Source: Ulvibacter litoralis
GTDB taxonomy: Bacteria > Bacteroidota > Bacteroidia > Flavobacteriales > Flavobacteriaceae
DNA: 64,000 nucleotides
Assembly (NCBI RefSeq): GCF_900102055.1
Contig: NZ_FNBA01000003.1
Coordinates: 248,001 to 312,000 of the forward strand
Direction of reading: 5' to 3'
Under the pieces are notes generated by a model. It searched no databases, was not told where the DNA came from, and was given only the letters and a program-made list of their open reading frames with translations. Every line of letters starts with the position of its first letter. Positions within the stretch are counted from its first letter, which is position 1. Positions 25,955 through 36,190 of the stretch are shown piece after piece. The position numbers and the translations under genes were made by a program.

Positions 25955-25962
25955 TAAATTTG
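25955..25962 (+). promoter_or_regulatory. -7 box before prfA
   Basis: TAAATTTG lies 19 bp before the prfA ATG. Confidence 0.6.
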
Positions 25963-25981
25963 CTACGATTATAAAATTTTT

Positions 25982-27058
25982 ATGTTAGAAAAGCTTCAAA
26001 TAGTAAAACAACGATTCGATGAGGTAAGTGACCTTATTATCCAGCCAGATATAATAACAGACCAGAAACGGTATGTTCAGCTTAATAAAGAGTATAAAGA
26101 TCTTCGCACTTTAATGGATAAGCGGGGAGAATATTTAGAACTTACAAATAATATATCCGAATCTGAAGAAATTATTTCTGACGGAAGTGATGCTGAAATG
26201 GTTGAAATGGCCAAAATGCAGTTAGAGGAAGCGAAAGCTAGAATCCCGCAACTTGAAGAGGAAATAAAATTTTTATTAGTTCCTAAAGATCCAGAAGATG
26301 CTAAGAATGCAGTGATGGAGATTCGTGCAGGAACAGGTGGAGATGAGGCAAGTATTTTTGCAGGTGATTTGTATAGAATGTACACAAAGTATTGTGAAAG
26401 TAAAGGGTGGAAAACCAGTGTTGTAGATTTTAGTGAAGGTACGAGTGGAGGTTTTAAAGAAATTCAATTTGAAATAGAAGGTGATGATGTTTACGGAACG
26501 CTTCGTTTTGAAGCAGGGGTTCACCGTGTGCAACGTGTACCACAAACCGAAACACAAGGACGCGTACATACTAGTGCTGCAACAGTGATGGTTTTTCCTG
26601 AAGCGGAAGAATTTGACGTTGAAATTAATCCGAAAGATGTGCGTATAGACTTTTTCTGTTCATCAGGACCAGGTGGGCAATCTGTAAACACAACTTATTC
26701 TGCAGTTCGATTAACACACGTTCCTACAGGATTGGTTGCGCAATGTCAAGACCAGAAATCACAACATAAAAACAAAGAGAAAGCATTTAAGGTGTTACGT
26801 TCTCGTTTGTATGATATGGAGTTAGCCAAAAAACAAGCCGAGGATGCGCTTAAGCGTGGTTCTATGGTAACTAGTGGTGACCGTAGTGCTAAGATTAGAA
26901 CGTATAATTATCCGCAAGGACGTGTTACGGAACACCGTATTGGGCTAACATTATACGATTTAAGTAATATTATTGATGGCGATATTCAGAAAATCATTGA
27001 TGAGCTTCAGTTGGTGAGTAATACTGAAAAGTTAAAAGAATCTGGAGAGACGTTTTAA
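25982..27058 (+). CDS. prfA: Peptide chain release factor 1
   Basis: This 358-residue cytoplasmic factor reads UAA and UAG and frees the finished protein. It has the GGQ catalytic motif in [21 protein letters not shown] (about residues 227-247) and the RF1-type domain order: helical domain 1, a codon-recognition domain with [11 protein letters not shown], then the C-terminal [13 protein letters not shown]. The length is normal. It is followed after nine bases by pyrF, so it is the first gene of a likely operon prfA-pyrF-27876. Confidence 0.96.
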   Translation: MLEKLQIVKQRFDEVSDLIIQPDIITDQKRYVQLNKEYKDLRTLMDKRGEYLELTNNISESEEIISDGSDAEMVEMAKMQLEEAKARIPQLEEEIKFLLVPKDPEDAKNAVMEIRAGTGGDEASIFAGDLYRMYTKYCESKGWKTSVVDFSEGTSGGFKEIQFEIEGDDVYGTLRFEAGVHRVQRVPQTETQGRVHTSAATVMVFPEAEEFDVEINPKDVRIDFFCSSGPGGQSVNTTYSAVRLTHVPTGLVAQCQDQKSQHKNKEKAFKVLRSRLYDMELAKKQAEDALKRGSMVTSGDRSAKIRTYNYPQGRVTEHRIGLTLYDLSNIIDGDIQKIIDELQLVSNTEKLKESGETF

Positions 27059-27067
27059 TTAGGAGCT

Positions 27068-27886
27068 ATGACAACCAGCGATCTTGTACAACAAATTCAG
27101 AATAAAAAATCATTTTTATGCATCGGCTTAGATGTGGATATAGACAAGATTCCAAAACATTTATTAGACGAAGAAGACCCTATCTTTGCGTTTAATAAGT
27201 CTATTATAGATGCGACACATCATCTTGCAGTTGCTTATAAGCCGAATACTGCTTTTTATGAAGCCTACGGATTAAAAGGTTGGAAGGCGCTTGAAAAAAC
27301 CATACAATACTTAAATACAAATCATCCCGATATTTTTACCATAGCCGATGCAAAACGCGGTGACATAGGCAATACATCTACCATGTATGCAAAAGCATTT
27401 TTCGAGGACTTGGGCTTTGATTCTGTTACGGTTGCTCCTTATATGGGTAAAGACTCTGTAGAGCCTTTTTTGGCTTTTACAGATAAGCATACAATACTTT
27501 TAGCACTTACCTCTAATAAGGGAGCATTCGACTTTCAAACCAAAATGGTGGAGGGTACAGAGGTGTATAAAACAGTACTAGAAACTTCAAAAACGTGGGT
27601 TAATAGTAAAAATCTAATGTATGTTGTTGGTGCTACTAAAGCTAAATTTTTGGCAGATATTCGAAAGATTGTTCCAGATAGTTTTTTACTAGTTCCTGGT
27701 GTAGGAGCGCAAGGTGGGAGTTTATCAGAAGTTTGTAACTACGGAATGACAAAAGATATTGGATTGTTAATTAATTCTTCTCGCGGAATAATATACGCTT
27801 CTTCAGAAACTAATTTTGCGGAAGCTGCTGCAGCGGAAGCAGTCAAACTTCAACAACAAATGGAGGCTATTTTAAATGCTCGTTAA
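27068..27886 (+). CDS. pyrF: Orotidine 5'-phosphate decarboxylase
   Basis: This 272-residue cytoplasmic enzyme makes UMP from OMP. It is the longer type 2 form: [11 protein letters not shown] at the N terminus, the catalytic Asp-Lys motif [12 protein letters not shown] (about residues 95-106), [14 protein letters not shown] (phosphate-binding) and [11 protein letters not shown] near the end. It lies nine bases after prfA and overlaps the next gene by eleven. Confidence 0.96.
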   Translation: MTTSDLVQQIQNKKSFLCIGLDVDIDKIPKHLLDEEDPIFAFNKSIIDATHHLAVAYKPNTAFYEAYGLKGWKALEKTIQYLNTNHPDIFTIADAKRGDIGNTSTMYAKAFFEDLGFDSVTVAPYMGKDSVEPFLAFTDKHTILLALTSNKGAFDFQTKMVEGTEVYKTVLETSKTWVNSKNLMYVVGATKAKFLADIRKIVPDSFLLVPGVGAQGGSLSEVCNYGMTKDIGLLINSSRGIIYASSETNFAEAAAAEAVKLQQQMEAILNAR

Positions 27887-28649
27887 GGACCAATTAAATA
27901 GAGCTGTTGATCTTCCTGAAATTCCTAAAAGAATTGTATCTCTCGTCCCTTCTCAGACAGAATTATTAGTTGATCTTGGCCTAGCTTCAAAGTTAGTGGG
28001 GGTGACTAAATTTTGTGTACATCCTCATAATTTGCGAAAAGAGAGCACTGTTGTTGGGGGTACTAAAAAAGTAGATTTTGATAAAATCCGAAAACTTCAG
28101 CCCGACATTATTATTTGTAACAAAGAGGAGAATACCGAAGAAATTGTAGCTTTTTGTTCGGGTATTGCGCCGGTATGGGTGAGTGATATTTTTACTTTAG
28201 ACGATGCGTTAATGATGATTTCTCAATTAGGTGAAATTTTTAATGTTTCTGAAAAAGCTTCCGAAGTTTGTGTTACTATATCTAAAGAAGCGGCTTTGTT
28301 TTCAGTATATATGAAGGATAAGCCCGTTAAAAAAGTGGCATATCTTATTTGGAAGAATCCTTATATGATTGCTGGAAAAAATACGTTTATCAATGCAATG
28401 TTAGCGCAAAATAAATTTGAGAATATTCTTTCCGATGCAAACACAAGGTATCCAGAAGTGTCACTTTCAGAATTAAGAAAAGTAGATTTGGTGTTACTGT
28501 CTTCAGAGCCGTATCCTTTTAAGAAAAAGCATATTAAAGAAATTAAAAAAGCACTTCAAAAAGAAGTGCTTTTAATAGATGGTGAGTATTTTAGTTGGTA
28601 TGGTTCAAGATTGCAAAATGCTTTTACTTATTTTAAAAGTTTGCATTAA
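27876..28649 (+). CDS. Helical-backbone metal receptor / ABC-type substrate-binding protein (BtuF-like), no signal peptide
   Basis: The 257-residue protein has the cluster III periplasmic-binding fold typical of cobalamin and siderophore receptors: [32 protein letters not shown] at the N terminus and [26 protein letters not shown]. It has no signal peptide or lipobox, and no transporter permease or ATPase gene is near, so a cytoplasmic role is likely. Such soluble homologues are often found alone in Flavobacteriaceae. It overlaps pyrF by eleven bases and its stop meets that of the minus-strand gene at 28646. Confidence 0.85.
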   Translation: MLVKDQLNRAVDLPEIPKRIVSLVPSQTELLVDLGLASKLVGVTKFCVHPHNLRKESTVVGGTKKVDFDKIRKLQPDIIICNKEENTEEIVAFCSGIAPVWVSDIFTLDDALMMISQLGEIFNVSEKASEVCVTISKEAALFSVYMKDKPVKKVAYLIWKNPYMIAGKNTFINAMLAQNKFENILSDANTRYPEVSLSELRKVDLVLLSSEPYPFKKKHIKEIKKALQKEVLLIDGEYFSWYGSRLQNAFTYFKSLH

Positions 28650-29356
28650 TCTTGAAGCGCAAATACTTGTTGTAAGAGCGTTGTAGTTCTAGATGATAAG
28701 TTTGTTCTTATTTGTTGTTCTTCTACGCCTATCATCTTATAAACCCCTTTTAAAGCTTCTGTAGTAACATAGTCAGTTAGGTCTGGATTAACTTTTTGTA
28801 CAAAAGGAATTGTATTGTATTTGGTAATAATATTTGTCCAAACTTGATCTGCTCCAACCTTTGAAAAAGAGTTTTTAATTACGGGGTTAAATTTCGAGTA
28901 TAGAACTGTGTTGGTTTTTCCTTCTAAGTAGCTAGTTGCTGCTGTGTTATTTCCTAATAAGATGTTTTTTGCATCCGCAAATGTAATTTGTTTTACTGCG
29001 TCTACAAAAATTGGGGTTGCTTCACCTACAGCATCTTCTGCCGCTCTATTTAAGACCTTTAATCCTTCGTCTGCAAGACTTCCAAGTCCAATGTCTCTAA
29101 GTGTCTTATCTACCTTTTGAAGTTCTGCGGGCAGCAAAATTTTAACCATTGAGTTTCCGTAAAAACCATTTTCTTGGGTAAGTTTACTTACTTGTTTGTC
29201 AATACCTAGATCTAATGCTTGGCGTAATCCAGCCGCAATGTCTAGGGTTCCGGTTCCTGTTTGTCCATTAGGTAAAGTGTTTACAACTTGTTGCAGCTCA
29301 GCACAAGAGACGCTCATAAAGCATAGGCAGATTAACGCAATTTTTTTATAAAACAT
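28646..29356 (-). CDS. DUF4197 lipoprotein
   Basis: This 236-residue lipoprotein has lipobox LCFMSVSCAEL, with Cys at residue 18. The mature part is the helical DUF4197 domain: LDIAAGLRQALDLGIDKQVSKLTQENGFYGNSMVKILLPAELQKVDKTLRDIG, FADAKNILLGNNTAATSYLEGKT and DLTDYVTTEALKGVYKMIGVEE. The function of the domain is unknown. It overlaps the stop of the plus-strand gene by four bases. Confidence 0.85.
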   Translation of the reverse strand: MFYKKIALICLCFMSVSCAELQQVVNTLPNGQTGTGTLDIAAGLRQALDLGIDKQVSKLTQENGFYGNSMVKILLPAELQKVDKTLRDIGLGSLADEGLKVLNRAAEDAVGEATPIFVDAVKQITFADAKNILLGNNTAATSYLEGKTNTVLYSKFNPVIKNSFSKVGADQVWTNIITKYNTIPFVQKVNPDLTDYVTTEALKGVYKMIGVEEQQIRTNLSSRTTTLLQQVFALQD

Positions 29357-29387
29357 AGTGTGGTAATTTTAATGTAAAGGTAAAAAA

Positions 29388-29413
29388 AAGACCCTTCATT
29401 TTGAAGGGTCTTT
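29388..29413 (-). terminator. Terminator of the type IX cargo gene
   Basis: AAAGACCCTTC (29388-29398) and GAAGGGTCTTT (29403-29413) form an 11-bp perfect stem with a T run on the minus strand. Confidence 0.9.
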
Positions 29414-29442
29414 ATAGTTTATAAGTTTAAAAATAAGAAGTC

Positions 29443-30372
29443 TTATTTAATAACTTTGATAGTTTTAGAAGCATCTCCGATAGTTACTTGTACTAAGTAA
29501 GCACCAGAAGAAAGAGCGCTCATGTCAACTTTTGGAGAAATAGCAGCTGGTTGTGATTGAGCTACAACTTTACCAAGAACGTCATAAATAGTTACTGCGT
29601 CAACAGCTACTTTAGAGCTAATGTTAAGTACATCTTTTACTGGGTTAGGGTAAACACTAAATGAATCAGCGTCAAAATCACTAACACCACCTTCAGCAGA
29701 AAGAGTTACATCATCTAAGTAGTACTCATTGTTTGCGTCGATAGCGAAAAAGTCGATACCACCAGCAGTAACATCAGCATCAAATGGTTGAGGAGCTAAA
29801 GTAGTTCCATCAACAGTCATTGTCCATTGTAGGTCAAGTAAGTTGAATTCAATACTAATTTCAAACCAAGTATTTTCTGGGTAATTCCACTCGTAAAGAG
29901 CAGTTGGGTCATCTACGTTACCGTATGCACCACCTAAACCAGGAGCTCCAGCAGCAGATTGTGTGTTGTTGAAAACTAAGTTTGGAGAGTTAAATACTCC
30001 ACCACCACCACCACCAGCTCCGCCGGTTGCGCTTGTTTCACCTTGTAAGTTAAAGTATCCAGTTTTTCCAGTTGGAATAAACATAGAGAAAGTACTAGTC
30101 CAAGTACCTGTTGTTTTGTTTCCGAAAAGTAACATTACATCTTGTGGTCCTTCACCAGCACCAACATATCCAGATTGGAATCCAGATTGAGCTTCGATAT
30201 CTACAACAGTAAGATCTTCTCCTGTGTTTGGATTACCAGACCAAGTGTCCCAATGATCAGATTGAGATCCCATTTCACCTAGGTTGTATGATTCCATATC
30301 ATCATTAAACTGAGCGTTTGCTGATACAGAAAATGCCATTACAGTAATAGCTAATAAGTAAATTTTTTTCAT
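29443..30372 (-). CDS. Secreted protein with type IX secretion C-terminal sorting domain
   Basis: This 309-residue protein starts at the ATG at 30372 (signal peptide MKKIYLLAITVMAFSVSANAQ); an upstream in-frame Met would add a non-signal stretch. The middle looks like a jelly-roll/LamG-type beta-sandwich (EWNYPENTWFEISIEFNLLDLQWTMTVDGTTL, YYLDDVTLS). The last 75 residues are a type A sorting domain: VYPNPVKDVLNIS, VTIYDVLGKVV, SALSSGAYLVQV, KTIKVIK. This domain sends cargo through the outer membrane to the surface. There are Gly-rich repeats (GGAGGGGGG) near residue 115. The substrate is unknown. Confidence 0.88.
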   Translation of the reverse strand: MKKIYLLAITVMAFSVSANAQFNDDMESYNLGEMGSQSDHWDTWSGNPNTGEDLTVVDIEAQSGFQSGYVGAGEGPQDVMLLFGNKTTGTWTSTFSMFIPTGKTGYFNLQGETSATGGAGGGGGGVFNSPNLVFNNTQSAAGAPGLGGAYGNVDDPTALYEWNYPENTWFEISIEFNLLDLQWTMTVDGTTLAPQPFDADVTAGGIDFFAIDANNEYYLDDVTLSAEGGVSDFDADSFSVYPNPVKDVLNISSKVAVDAVTIYDVLGKVVAQSQPAAISPKVDMSALSSGAYLVQVTIGDASKTIKVIK

Positions 30373-30504
30373 AATGTTGAAATTTTTAATTGTTATAATA
30401 ATGACTTGCAATATACAAAAAAAAAACAAAATAATACCATTAGGGTCTGTTTTTTTTCAGACTGATAATACGATAAACAATAGGACAAGTTATTAGCTTT
30501 TATG

Positions 30505-30512
30505 TAAATTTG
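30505..30512 (+). promoter_or_regulatory. -7 box before icmF
   Basis: TAAATTTG lies 27 bp before the ATG at 30540, which rules out the in-frame TTG at 30510 as start. Confidence 0.6.
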
Positions 30513-30539
30513 CAGCTTCAAAAGCTATATCTTTTAACA

Positions 30540-33500
30540 ATGCAACAAGAAACACCGTATATACCTAAAAATAAAGTAAGAATTGTAACTGCAGCTTCTC
30601 TGTTCGATGGACATGATGCCGCTATTAACATTATGCGCCGTATCATACAGTCTACGGGTGTGGAAGTGATACATTTAGGACATGACCGGAGTGTAGAGGA
30701 AGTGGTGAATACAGCCATACAAGAAGATGCAAATGCTATTGCTATGACTTCCTATCAAGGAGGGCATAATGAGTACTTTAAGTATATGTATGATTTGCTA
30801 AAAGAAAAGGGAGCAGAGCATATCAAAATCTTTGGTGGCGGTGGCGGTGTCATTTTACCTTCTGAAATTGAAGAATTGATGGCTTATGGGATTACCCGTA
30901 TTTATTCGCCAGACGATGGAAGATCTTTAGGATTACAAGGAATGATTAATGATTTAGTCAAGACCTCCGATTATCCAATTGGAGATGCCTTACATGGAGA
31001 AGTTGATAAACTTTCAGAAAAAGAACCAGGTGCAATTGCTCGTGTTATTTCTGCTGCTGAAAATTTTCCTGAAATTGCGAAAGATGCGCTTCAAAAAATT
31101 CATGAAAAAAATAAATCTATTTCAACACCAGTCCTTGGAATTACAGGAACAGGTGGATCGGGTAAGTCGTCATTAGTCGATGAGTTGGTACGTCGTTTTT
31201 TAATAGATTTTCCTAAAAAAACTATTGGTTTAATTTCGGTCGATCCTTCCAAACGGAAAACAGGAGGAGCATTGCTTGGAGATCGAATTAGAATGAACGC
31301 GATTAACTCACCACGTGTATATATGCGTAGTTTGGCTACAAGACAGAGTAATCTAGCTTTGTCTAAGTATGTGGCTGAAGCAATTCAGGTGTTAAAAGCA
31401 GCGGAGTACGATTTAATTATTTTAGAAACATCGGGTATTGGACAAAGTGATACCGAAATTTTAGAGCACAGTGATGTCTCGTTATATGTAATGACTCCAG
31501 AATTTGGAGCAGCCACACAGTTGGAAAAAATTGACATGCTCGATTTTGCTGATTTAGTAGCGATTAATAAATTCGATAAAAGAGGTTCGTTAGATGCGTT
31601 GCGGGATGTTAAAAAACAATACGTGCGTAACCATCAATTGTGGGAAACTCCGCAAGAAGAGCTGCCTGTGTATGGAACCATTGCTTCTCAGTTTAATGAT
31701 CCTGGGATGAACAAACTGTACAAAGCGGTCATGGATGAAATTGTTTCTAAAACAGCTTCAGACTTGGTGAGTAATTATGCAATTTCAGATGAAATGTCTG
31801 AAAAGATTTTTGTGATTCCTCCAGCACGGACACGTTACCTTTCAGAAATATCTGAAAACAATAGAGGGTATGACAAAAGAGCTGATATACAAGCTGAAGT
31901 TGCTCAAAAATTATACGGAATATTCAAAACCATTGAGTCTGTTTCAGGAGCGATACCTACATTAGATAAAGCAGGAATCGTAAGTGAAGCTATACCTACT
32001 TCCGAAGAAAATAAAGACCTTATTAAATTACTTTTAGCTGAGTTTGATAGAGTGAAACTGAATCTTAATCCGTACAACTGGGAAGTAATTACAGGTTGGG
32101 ACGAAAAAGTAGCAAAATATAAAAATCCTGTTTATACCTTTAAAGTTCGTGGCAAGGAAATCAATATAAATACGCATACCGAATCACTTTCGCATTCACA
32201 AATTCCGAAGGTTGCTTTGCCTAAGTACAAAGCGTGGGGTGATATATTGCGTTGGACGCTTCAGGAAAATGTTCCCGGGGAGTTTCCGTATACTTCAGGG
32301 TTGTATCCATTTAAAAGAACAGGTGAAGACCCTGCACGTATGTTTGCTGGGGAAGGTGGCCCAGAACGTACCAACCGTCGTTTTCATTATGTGAGTATGG
32401 GAATGCCTGCAAAACGACTTTCAACAGCGTTTGATAGTGTGACATTATATGGAAATGATCCAGATCTTCGTCCCGACATCTACGGAAAGATAGGGAATGC
32501 AGGAGTTTCTATTTGCTGTTTAGACGATGCAAAGAAGTTGTATTCTGGTTTTGATTTAAGCCACGCAATGACTTCAGTAAGTATGACGATTAATGGACCC
32601 GCACCTATGTTATTAGGGTTCTTTATGAACGCGGCTATCGATCAGAATTGTGAAAAATACATCAAGGAAAACGGTCTTGAAGACGAAGTAGAGGCTAAAA
32701 TAGCCAAACTATTTAAAGATAAAGGGATTGACAGACCGGCATATCAAGGTGAAATGCCTGAGAGTAATAATGGTTTAGGTTTAATGCTGTTAGGCGTTAC
32801 TGGAGATCAAGTGTTGCCACAAGATGTGTATAATAAGATTAAGGTTGAGACCTTAATGCAAGTTCGTGGAACGGTTCAGGCAGATATTTTAAAAGAAGAT
32901 CAAGCACAAAATACCTGTATTTTCTCTACGGAATTCGCGTTGCGATTGATGGGAGATGTACAGGAATATTTTATAGAAAAGCAGGTTCGTAATTTTTATT
33001 CGGTTTCAATTAGTGGATACCATATTGCTGAAGCGGGTGCGAATCCAATTACGCAGTTAGCGTTTACACTTTCTAACGGATTTACGTATGTGGAGTATTA
33101 CTTAAGTCGTGGAATGGATATCAACGATTTTGGTCCTAATTTATCGTTTTTCTTTAGCAATGGAGTAGATCCAGAATATTCTGTATTTGGTCGTGTGGCT
33201 CGTAAAATATGGGCGAAAGCATTGAAAGAGAAATACGGAGCGAATCCAAGAGCGCAAATGTTGAAATATCACATTCAAACTTCAGGACGTTCGTTGCATG
33301 CCCAAGAAATTGACTTTAATGATATTCGTACAACGTTACAGGCCTTGTATGCAATTTACGATAACTGTAATTCGTTACACACGAATGCGTATGATGAAGC
33401 AATTACTACGCCTACTGAGGAAAGTGTGCGTCGTGCGATGGCAATTCAGTTAATTATCAATAAAGAACTAGGATTGGCGAAAAATGAAAATCCGATTCAA

Positions 33501-33965
33501 GGATCATTTATTATTGAAGAACTTACCGATTTGGTAGAAGAAGCTGTTTTAAAAGAGTTTGATAGTATTACAGAACGTGGCGGTGTGTTAGGTGCTATGG
33601 AAACCATGTACCAACGCAGCAAGATACAAGAAGAGAGTTTGTATTACGAAACATTGAAGCATAACGGTGAATTTCCAATTATTGGAGTGAATACTTTTTT
33701 AAGCAGTAAAGGATCTCCAACGGTATTGCCTGCGGAAGTAATTCGTGCTACGGAAGAAGAGAAAATGTATCAAATTAATATGTTGAAGAACCTTCAAGAA
33801 GGAAATAGTTCTTTCACGGAAGCTGCTATTCAAAAGATTCAGCATGCTGCCATTCATAATGAAAACATATTTGAGCAACTTATGGAAGCAACAAAAGTGT
33901 GTTCATTGGGTCAAATTACATCGGCCTTGTTTGAAGTAGGAGGTCAGTATCGCAGAAATATGTAA
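30540..33965 (+). CDS. icmF: Fused isobutyryl-CoA mutase IcmF (B12 domain, G-protein chaperone, mutase)
   Basis: This 1141-residue cytoplasmic enzyme interconverts isobutyryl-CoA and n-butyryl-CoA using adenosylcobalamin. Three modules are visible in order: a B12-binding domain ([26 protein letters not shown], about 1-140), a MeaB-type GTPase that loads and protects the cofactor (Walker [17 protein letters not shown] near residue 200; NKFD), and the mutase barrel (about 500-1141; [50 protein letters not shown]). The order B12-GTPase-mutase marks IcmF and not methylmalonyl-CoA mutase. It stands alone with its own promoter and terminator. Confidence 0.95.
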   Translation: MQQETPYIPKNKVRIVTAASLFDGHDAAINIMRRIIQSTGVEVIHLGHDRSVEEVVNTAIQEDANAIAMTSYQGGHNEYFKYMYDLLKEKGAEHIKIFGGGGGVILPSEIEELMAYGITRIYSPDDGRSLGLQGMINDLVKTSDYPIGDALHGEVDKLSEKEPGAIARVISAAENFPEIAKDALQKIHEKNKSISTPVLGITGTGGSGKSSLVDELVRRFLIDFPKKTIGLISVDPSKRKTGGALLGDRIRMNAINSPRVYMRSLATRQSNLALSKYVAEAIQVLKAAEYDLIILETSGIGQSDTEILEHSDVSLYVMTPEFGAATQLEKIDMLDFADLVAINKFDKRGSLDALRDVKKQYVRNHQLWETPQEELPVYGTIASQFNDPGMNKLYKAVMDEIVSKTASDLVSNYAISDEMSEKIFVIPPARTRYLSEISENNRGYDKRADIQAEVAQKLYGIFKTIESVSGAIPTLDKAGIVSEAIPTSEENKDLIKLLLAEFDRVKLNLNPYNWEVITGWDEKVAKYKNPVYTFKVRGKEININTHTESLSHSQIPKVALPKYKAWGDILRWTLQENVPGEFPYTSGLYPFKRTGEDPARMFAGEGGPERTNRRFHYVSMGMPAKRLSTAFDSVTLYGNDPDLRPDIYGKIGNAGVSICCLDDAKKLYSGFDLSHAMTSVSMTINGPAPMLLGFFMNAAIDQNCEKYIKENGLEDEVEAKIAKLFKDKGIDRPAYQGEMPESNNGLGLMLLGVTGDQVLPQDVYNKIKVETLMQVRGTVQADILKEDQAQNTCIFSTEFALRLMGDVQEYFIEKQVRNFYSVSISGYHIAEAGANPITQLAFTLSNGFTYVEYYLSRGMDINDFGPNLSFFFSNGVDPEYSVFGRVARKIWAKALKEKYGANPRAQMLKYHIQTSGRSLHAQEIDFNDIRTTLQALYAIYDNCNSLHTNAYDEAITTPTEESVRRAMAIQLIINKELGLAKNENPIQGSFIIEELTDLVEEAVLKEFDSITERGGVLGAMETMYQRSKIQEESLYYETLKHNGEFPIIGVNTFLSSKGSPTVLPAEVIRATEEEKMYQINMLKNLQEGNSSFTEAAIQKIQHAAIHNENIFEQLMEATKVCSLGQITSALFEVGGQYRRNM

Positions 33966-33971
33966 TTATGT

Positions 33972-34014
33972 ATTGCTTCGGAAAGTTGTAAGACGAAGTA
34001 GTTTCAGAAGTAAT
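33972..34014. repeat. Small inverted-repeat element with TTCGGAA/TTCAGAAG ends
   Basis: ATTGCTTCGGAAA (33972-33984) and TTTCAGAAGTAAT (34002-34014) are imperfect inverted ends. Related sequence is at 5636-5705 and a perfect 13-bp version at 36119-36164. Confidence 0.45.
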
Positions 34015-34050
34015 AAAGAGGGGCTTTTAAATACTAAAAGCCTCTCTTTG
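34015..34050 (+). terminator. Terminator of icmF
   Basis: AAAGAGGGGCTTTT (34015-34028) pairs with AAAAGCCTCTCTTT (34036-34049), with one G-U pair. Confidence 0.75.
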
Positions 34051-34102
34051 TGGTTTTTGTAGTTAATGTTTGTGTTAAAGTAGTAGCGCGAAAACAATAA
34101 TA

Positions 34103-34137
34103 ACGACAAAATTTTGTATATTTGTGACAAATGTCGT
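34103..34137 (+). promoter_or_regulatory. Promoter/operator of the Xre-RES toxin-antitoxin operon
   Basis: The -7 box TATATTTG (34117-34124) is surrounded by inverted repeats: the perfect palindrome ACAAAATTTTGT (34106-34117), outer arms ACGACA (34103-34108) and TGTCGT (34132-34137), and TTTGTGACAAA. Repressor sites overlapping the promoter fit autoregulation by the antitoxin complex. Confidence 0.6.
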
Positions 34138-34141
34138 GATT

Positions 34142-34630
34142 ATGAGAAGTCTGAAAATTCAAAACTTGGTAAAAGAGCCCAAAGCATTCTATGGGTTGCA
34201 AAATAAATACGATCGAATTGTTAGTGTGTTAGGAGGAAGTGTTAATGTAGGGCACGCAATTAACAACGATATAGATCTAATCGAAATAACACGTAAAGGC
34301 TTGCCTAAGTCTGTAGTGGCAACCATTGGTAGTATTTTGGGTATTTCTATGGAGCGAATGAGTAATCTTATTCATGTGTCGCACAGAACTATTCAGCGTA
34401 AGCATGACGATGAGCTTCTTAATGTGTACAGTACAGAGCAAATTCTAGAAATAGCCGAAGTTATATCAAGAGGGATAGAGGTGTTAGGTTCTATTGAAGC
34501 GTTTACAGCTTGGTTGCACAAAGATCTTAGAGCTTTAAACTATGGCAAACCTCTCGATTTTTTAGATACCAGTTTCGGTACAAATCTTATTAAAGATATT
34601 CTAGGTAGAATAGAACACGGTGTTTATTAA
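34142..34630 (+). CDS. Xre/MbcA/ParS-type antitoxin
   Basis: This 162-residue protein starts at the ATG at 34142, since an in-frame GTG at 34124 lies in the -7 box. Residues about 60-100 form an HTH (LPKSVVATIGSILGISMERMSNLIHVSHRTIQRK) and the C terminus is the DUF2384-type toxin-binding region (AEVISRGIEVLGSIEAFTAWLHKDLRALNYGKPLDFLDTSFG). Its stop TAA overlaps the toxin start ATG by one base, so the pair is tightly coupled. It should neutralise the RES toxin and repress the operon. Confidence 0.92.
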   Translation: MRSLKIQNLVKEPKAFYGLQNKYDRIVSVLGGSVNVGHAINNDIDLIEITRKGLPKSVVATIGSILGISMERMSNLIHVSHRTIQRKHDDELLNVYSTEQILEIAEVISRGIEVLGSIEAFTAWLHKDLRALNYGKPLDFLDTSFGTNLIKDILGRIEHGVY

Positions 34631-35106
34631 TGGCTGCTATTTTGAAGGTATATCGATTGGCTAAAAATAATTTCATTAATGATTTAACGGGTGAAGGTGC
34701 TCGTTTGTATGGTGGTCGATGGAACAAGAGAGGAGATGCGTTGTTGTATTTTTCTGAACACTTGTCATTATGCGTGCTAGAGCTTCTAACGCGTATCGAC
34801 TATGATTTAATTACAAAAGAGTATTCGTATATAGAAGCTGAAGTTCCATTAGGATTAATTGAGTCGCTTACAAAACCTGAAAAAGTGGTTAAAGGGTGGC
34901 GTGACAATCCGCCCGTATCACGCACACAAGATTACGGTTCTACTTGGATAAATTCTAAGAGTAGTTTGGGACTAAGTGTTCCTTCTGCTGTATTACCTAA
35001 AGAGTTAAATATTTTAATTAATCCGTTACACAAGTCGTTTTCAAAAATAAAAGTATCAAAATCTTTTCCTTTAGATTTAGATGCTCGTGTATTGAATTCA
35101 AAATAA
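34630..35106 (+). CDS. RES-domain toxin
   Basis: This 158-residue protein has the RES fold, related to ADP-ribosyltransferases; characterised RES toxins degrade NAD+. Conserved features are the N-terminal VYRLAKNNFINDLTGEGARLYGGRWNKRG (the Arg, Gly-Gly-Arg-Trp-Asn core), LLYFSEHLSLCVLELLTRI (Tyr and Glu) and VPSAVLP (Ser). All expected catalytic positions look intact, so it is probably active. It is the second gene of the operon. Confidence 0.93.
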   Translation: MAAILKVYRLAKNNFINDLTGEGARLYGGRWNKRGDALLYFSEHLSLCVLELLTRIDYDLITKEYSYIEAEVPLGLIESLTKPEKVVKGWRDNPPVSRTQDYGSTWINSKSSLGLSVPSAVLPKELNILINPLHKSFSKIKVSKSFPLDLDARVLNSK

Positions 35107-35108
35107 GT

Positions 35109-35504
35109 TTAGAGGGTTAACATCCAGTTACGGTGTAGTTTTCTAAATTTTTTCAATTCTTTTCGTAGAATTGGCAGAAAATCTTTTCCATTGCTGTGAC
35201 TGTGCTCTAGGCGTTCACAATTTTTATACAATGAATTTGTAAGACGGATAACTGAAGCCGCATATTTATGTTTTTCTTCAGCAAAGGGTTGGCTCTCCGC
35301 TTTTAAAATCTGTGGTGCTAGCGAAACAGATTGTTGTACAATATCTCCAGTAAAATAAATACTAGGATCGTCTTTTCCATTTTTGTGTAATGGCGCAAGA
35401 TCGTGCACTAAGTACGAAGAAATGCTCCTTGAGAGCATGAAAATCTCAAGTGCCTTCTTGTATAGCGGCGATTGCGGAAAATTGTTAGGTAGGGCAGGCA
35501 TCAT
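35109..35504 (-). CDS. Conserved helical protein of unknown function
   Basis: This 131-residue, mostly alpha-helical protein starts at the ATG at 35504. The start is chosen because a -7 box TAAATTTG on the minus strand (35535-35542) lies just upstream and would exclude the longer frame. The pattern LYKKALEIFMLSRSISSYLVHDL followed by SVSLAPQILKAESQ resembles four-helix-bundle proteins of the S23/Avd type, though the match is weak. The end is rich in Lys/Arg. It converges with the RES toxin gene and diverges from lrp. Confidence 0.6.
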   Translation of the reverse strand: MMPALPNNFPQSPLYKKALEIFMLSRSISSYLVHDLAPLHKNGKDDPSIYFTGDIVQQSVSLAPQILKAESQPFAEEKHKYAASVIRLTNSLYKNCERLEHSHSNGKDFLPILRKELKKFRKLHRNWMLTL

Positions 35505-35571
35505 TTGTATTCTTATTCTTGTTTCAAAGCATCCCAAATTTAACAACAAGACTTGATAATAAACTATCGAT

Positions 35572-35601
35572 TTTAAAGTAAAATTGTATATTTACTTTAA
35601 A
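35572..35601 (+). promoter_or_regulatory. Perfect palindrome upstream of the Lrp gene
   Basis: TTTAAAGTAAA (35572-35582) and TTTACTTTAAA (35591-35601) are perfect 11-bp inverted arms with an 8-bp spacer ATTGTATA, 30 bp before the regulator start. This is the likely autoregulatory site of the Lrp protein. Confidence 0.65.
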
Positions 35602-35631
35602 TAATATGTTTTATTTTATTAATTCATTAAA

Positions 35632-36075
35632 ATGAAAATAGATTCACTTAACTGGAATATTTTAAATTGTCTACAAGAAAATGCACGTATGTCGAATGCG
35701 GAAATTGGGAGAAGAGTAGGTATTAGTTCTCCAGCTGTAAACGAGCGTATTAAAAAAATGGAGGATGCTGGAATTGTGAATGGATATAAAACGGTAGTCT
35801 CTCCTTTTGAAACAGGATATCAGCTAAAAGCGATTATTACATTACGTGCTTTTATGGGGAAATTAAAACCTTTTTTAGAGAAAGTGAAAACGTATGATGA
35901 GGTTCTCGATTGTTATCGAATAACGGGGAATGAAAATATTGTGATGGTAGTTGTTTTAAAAAACCAAAAACATTTAGAATCCTTTATCGATCAGTTAATT
36001 TCTTACGGAGAAACCAAAACTCAAATCGTGTTATCGCATGTGGTAGCCAACAAAGCGATTAAACGAATTTTCTAA
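35632..36075 (+). CDS. Lrp/AsnC-family transcriptional regulator
   Basis: This 147-residue regulator has an N-terminal winged HTH (ILNCLQENARMSNAEIGRRVGISSPAVNERIKKMEDAGIVNGYKTVV) and a C-terminal RAM domain for amino-acid sensing and oligomer formation (DEVLDCYRITGNENIVMVVVLKNQKHLESFIDQLISYGETKTQIVLSH). It has a perfect palindrome just upstream. The target is unknown; the neighbouring exporter gene at 36191 is a candidate because Lrp regulators often control an adjacent transporter. Confidence 0.93.
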   Translation: MKIDSLNWNILNCLQENARMSNAEIGRRVGISSPAVNERIKKMEDAGIVNGYKTVVSPFETGYQLKAIITLRAFMGKLKPFLEKVKTYDEVLDCYRITGNENIVMVVVLKNQKHLESFIDQLISYGETKTQIVLSHVVANKAIKRIF

Positions 36076-36118
36076 CAACCTTTTACGATGTAAATATTCA
36101 GTTGTAGTACACATATTA

Positions 36119-36164
36119 TTTTCTTCGGAAGCAGCTTTAGAGCTAAAAATACTTCCGAAGAAAA
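36119..36164. repeat. Perfect TTCGGAAG inverted repeat
   Basis: TTTTCTTCGGAAG (36119-36131) and CTTCCGAAGAAAA (36152-36164) are perfect 13-bp inverted arms, between lrp and the MFS gene which converge here. It may act as a two-way terminator. Confidence 0.6.
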
Positions 36165-36190
36165 AGAAATACCACACATTTTCTTACGAA

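Noticed and set aside
30463-30540. Riboswitch upstream of icmF (cobalamin type expected for a B12 enzyme)
   Set aside because: The gap is too short and lacks a B12-box; only a -7 box is seen.
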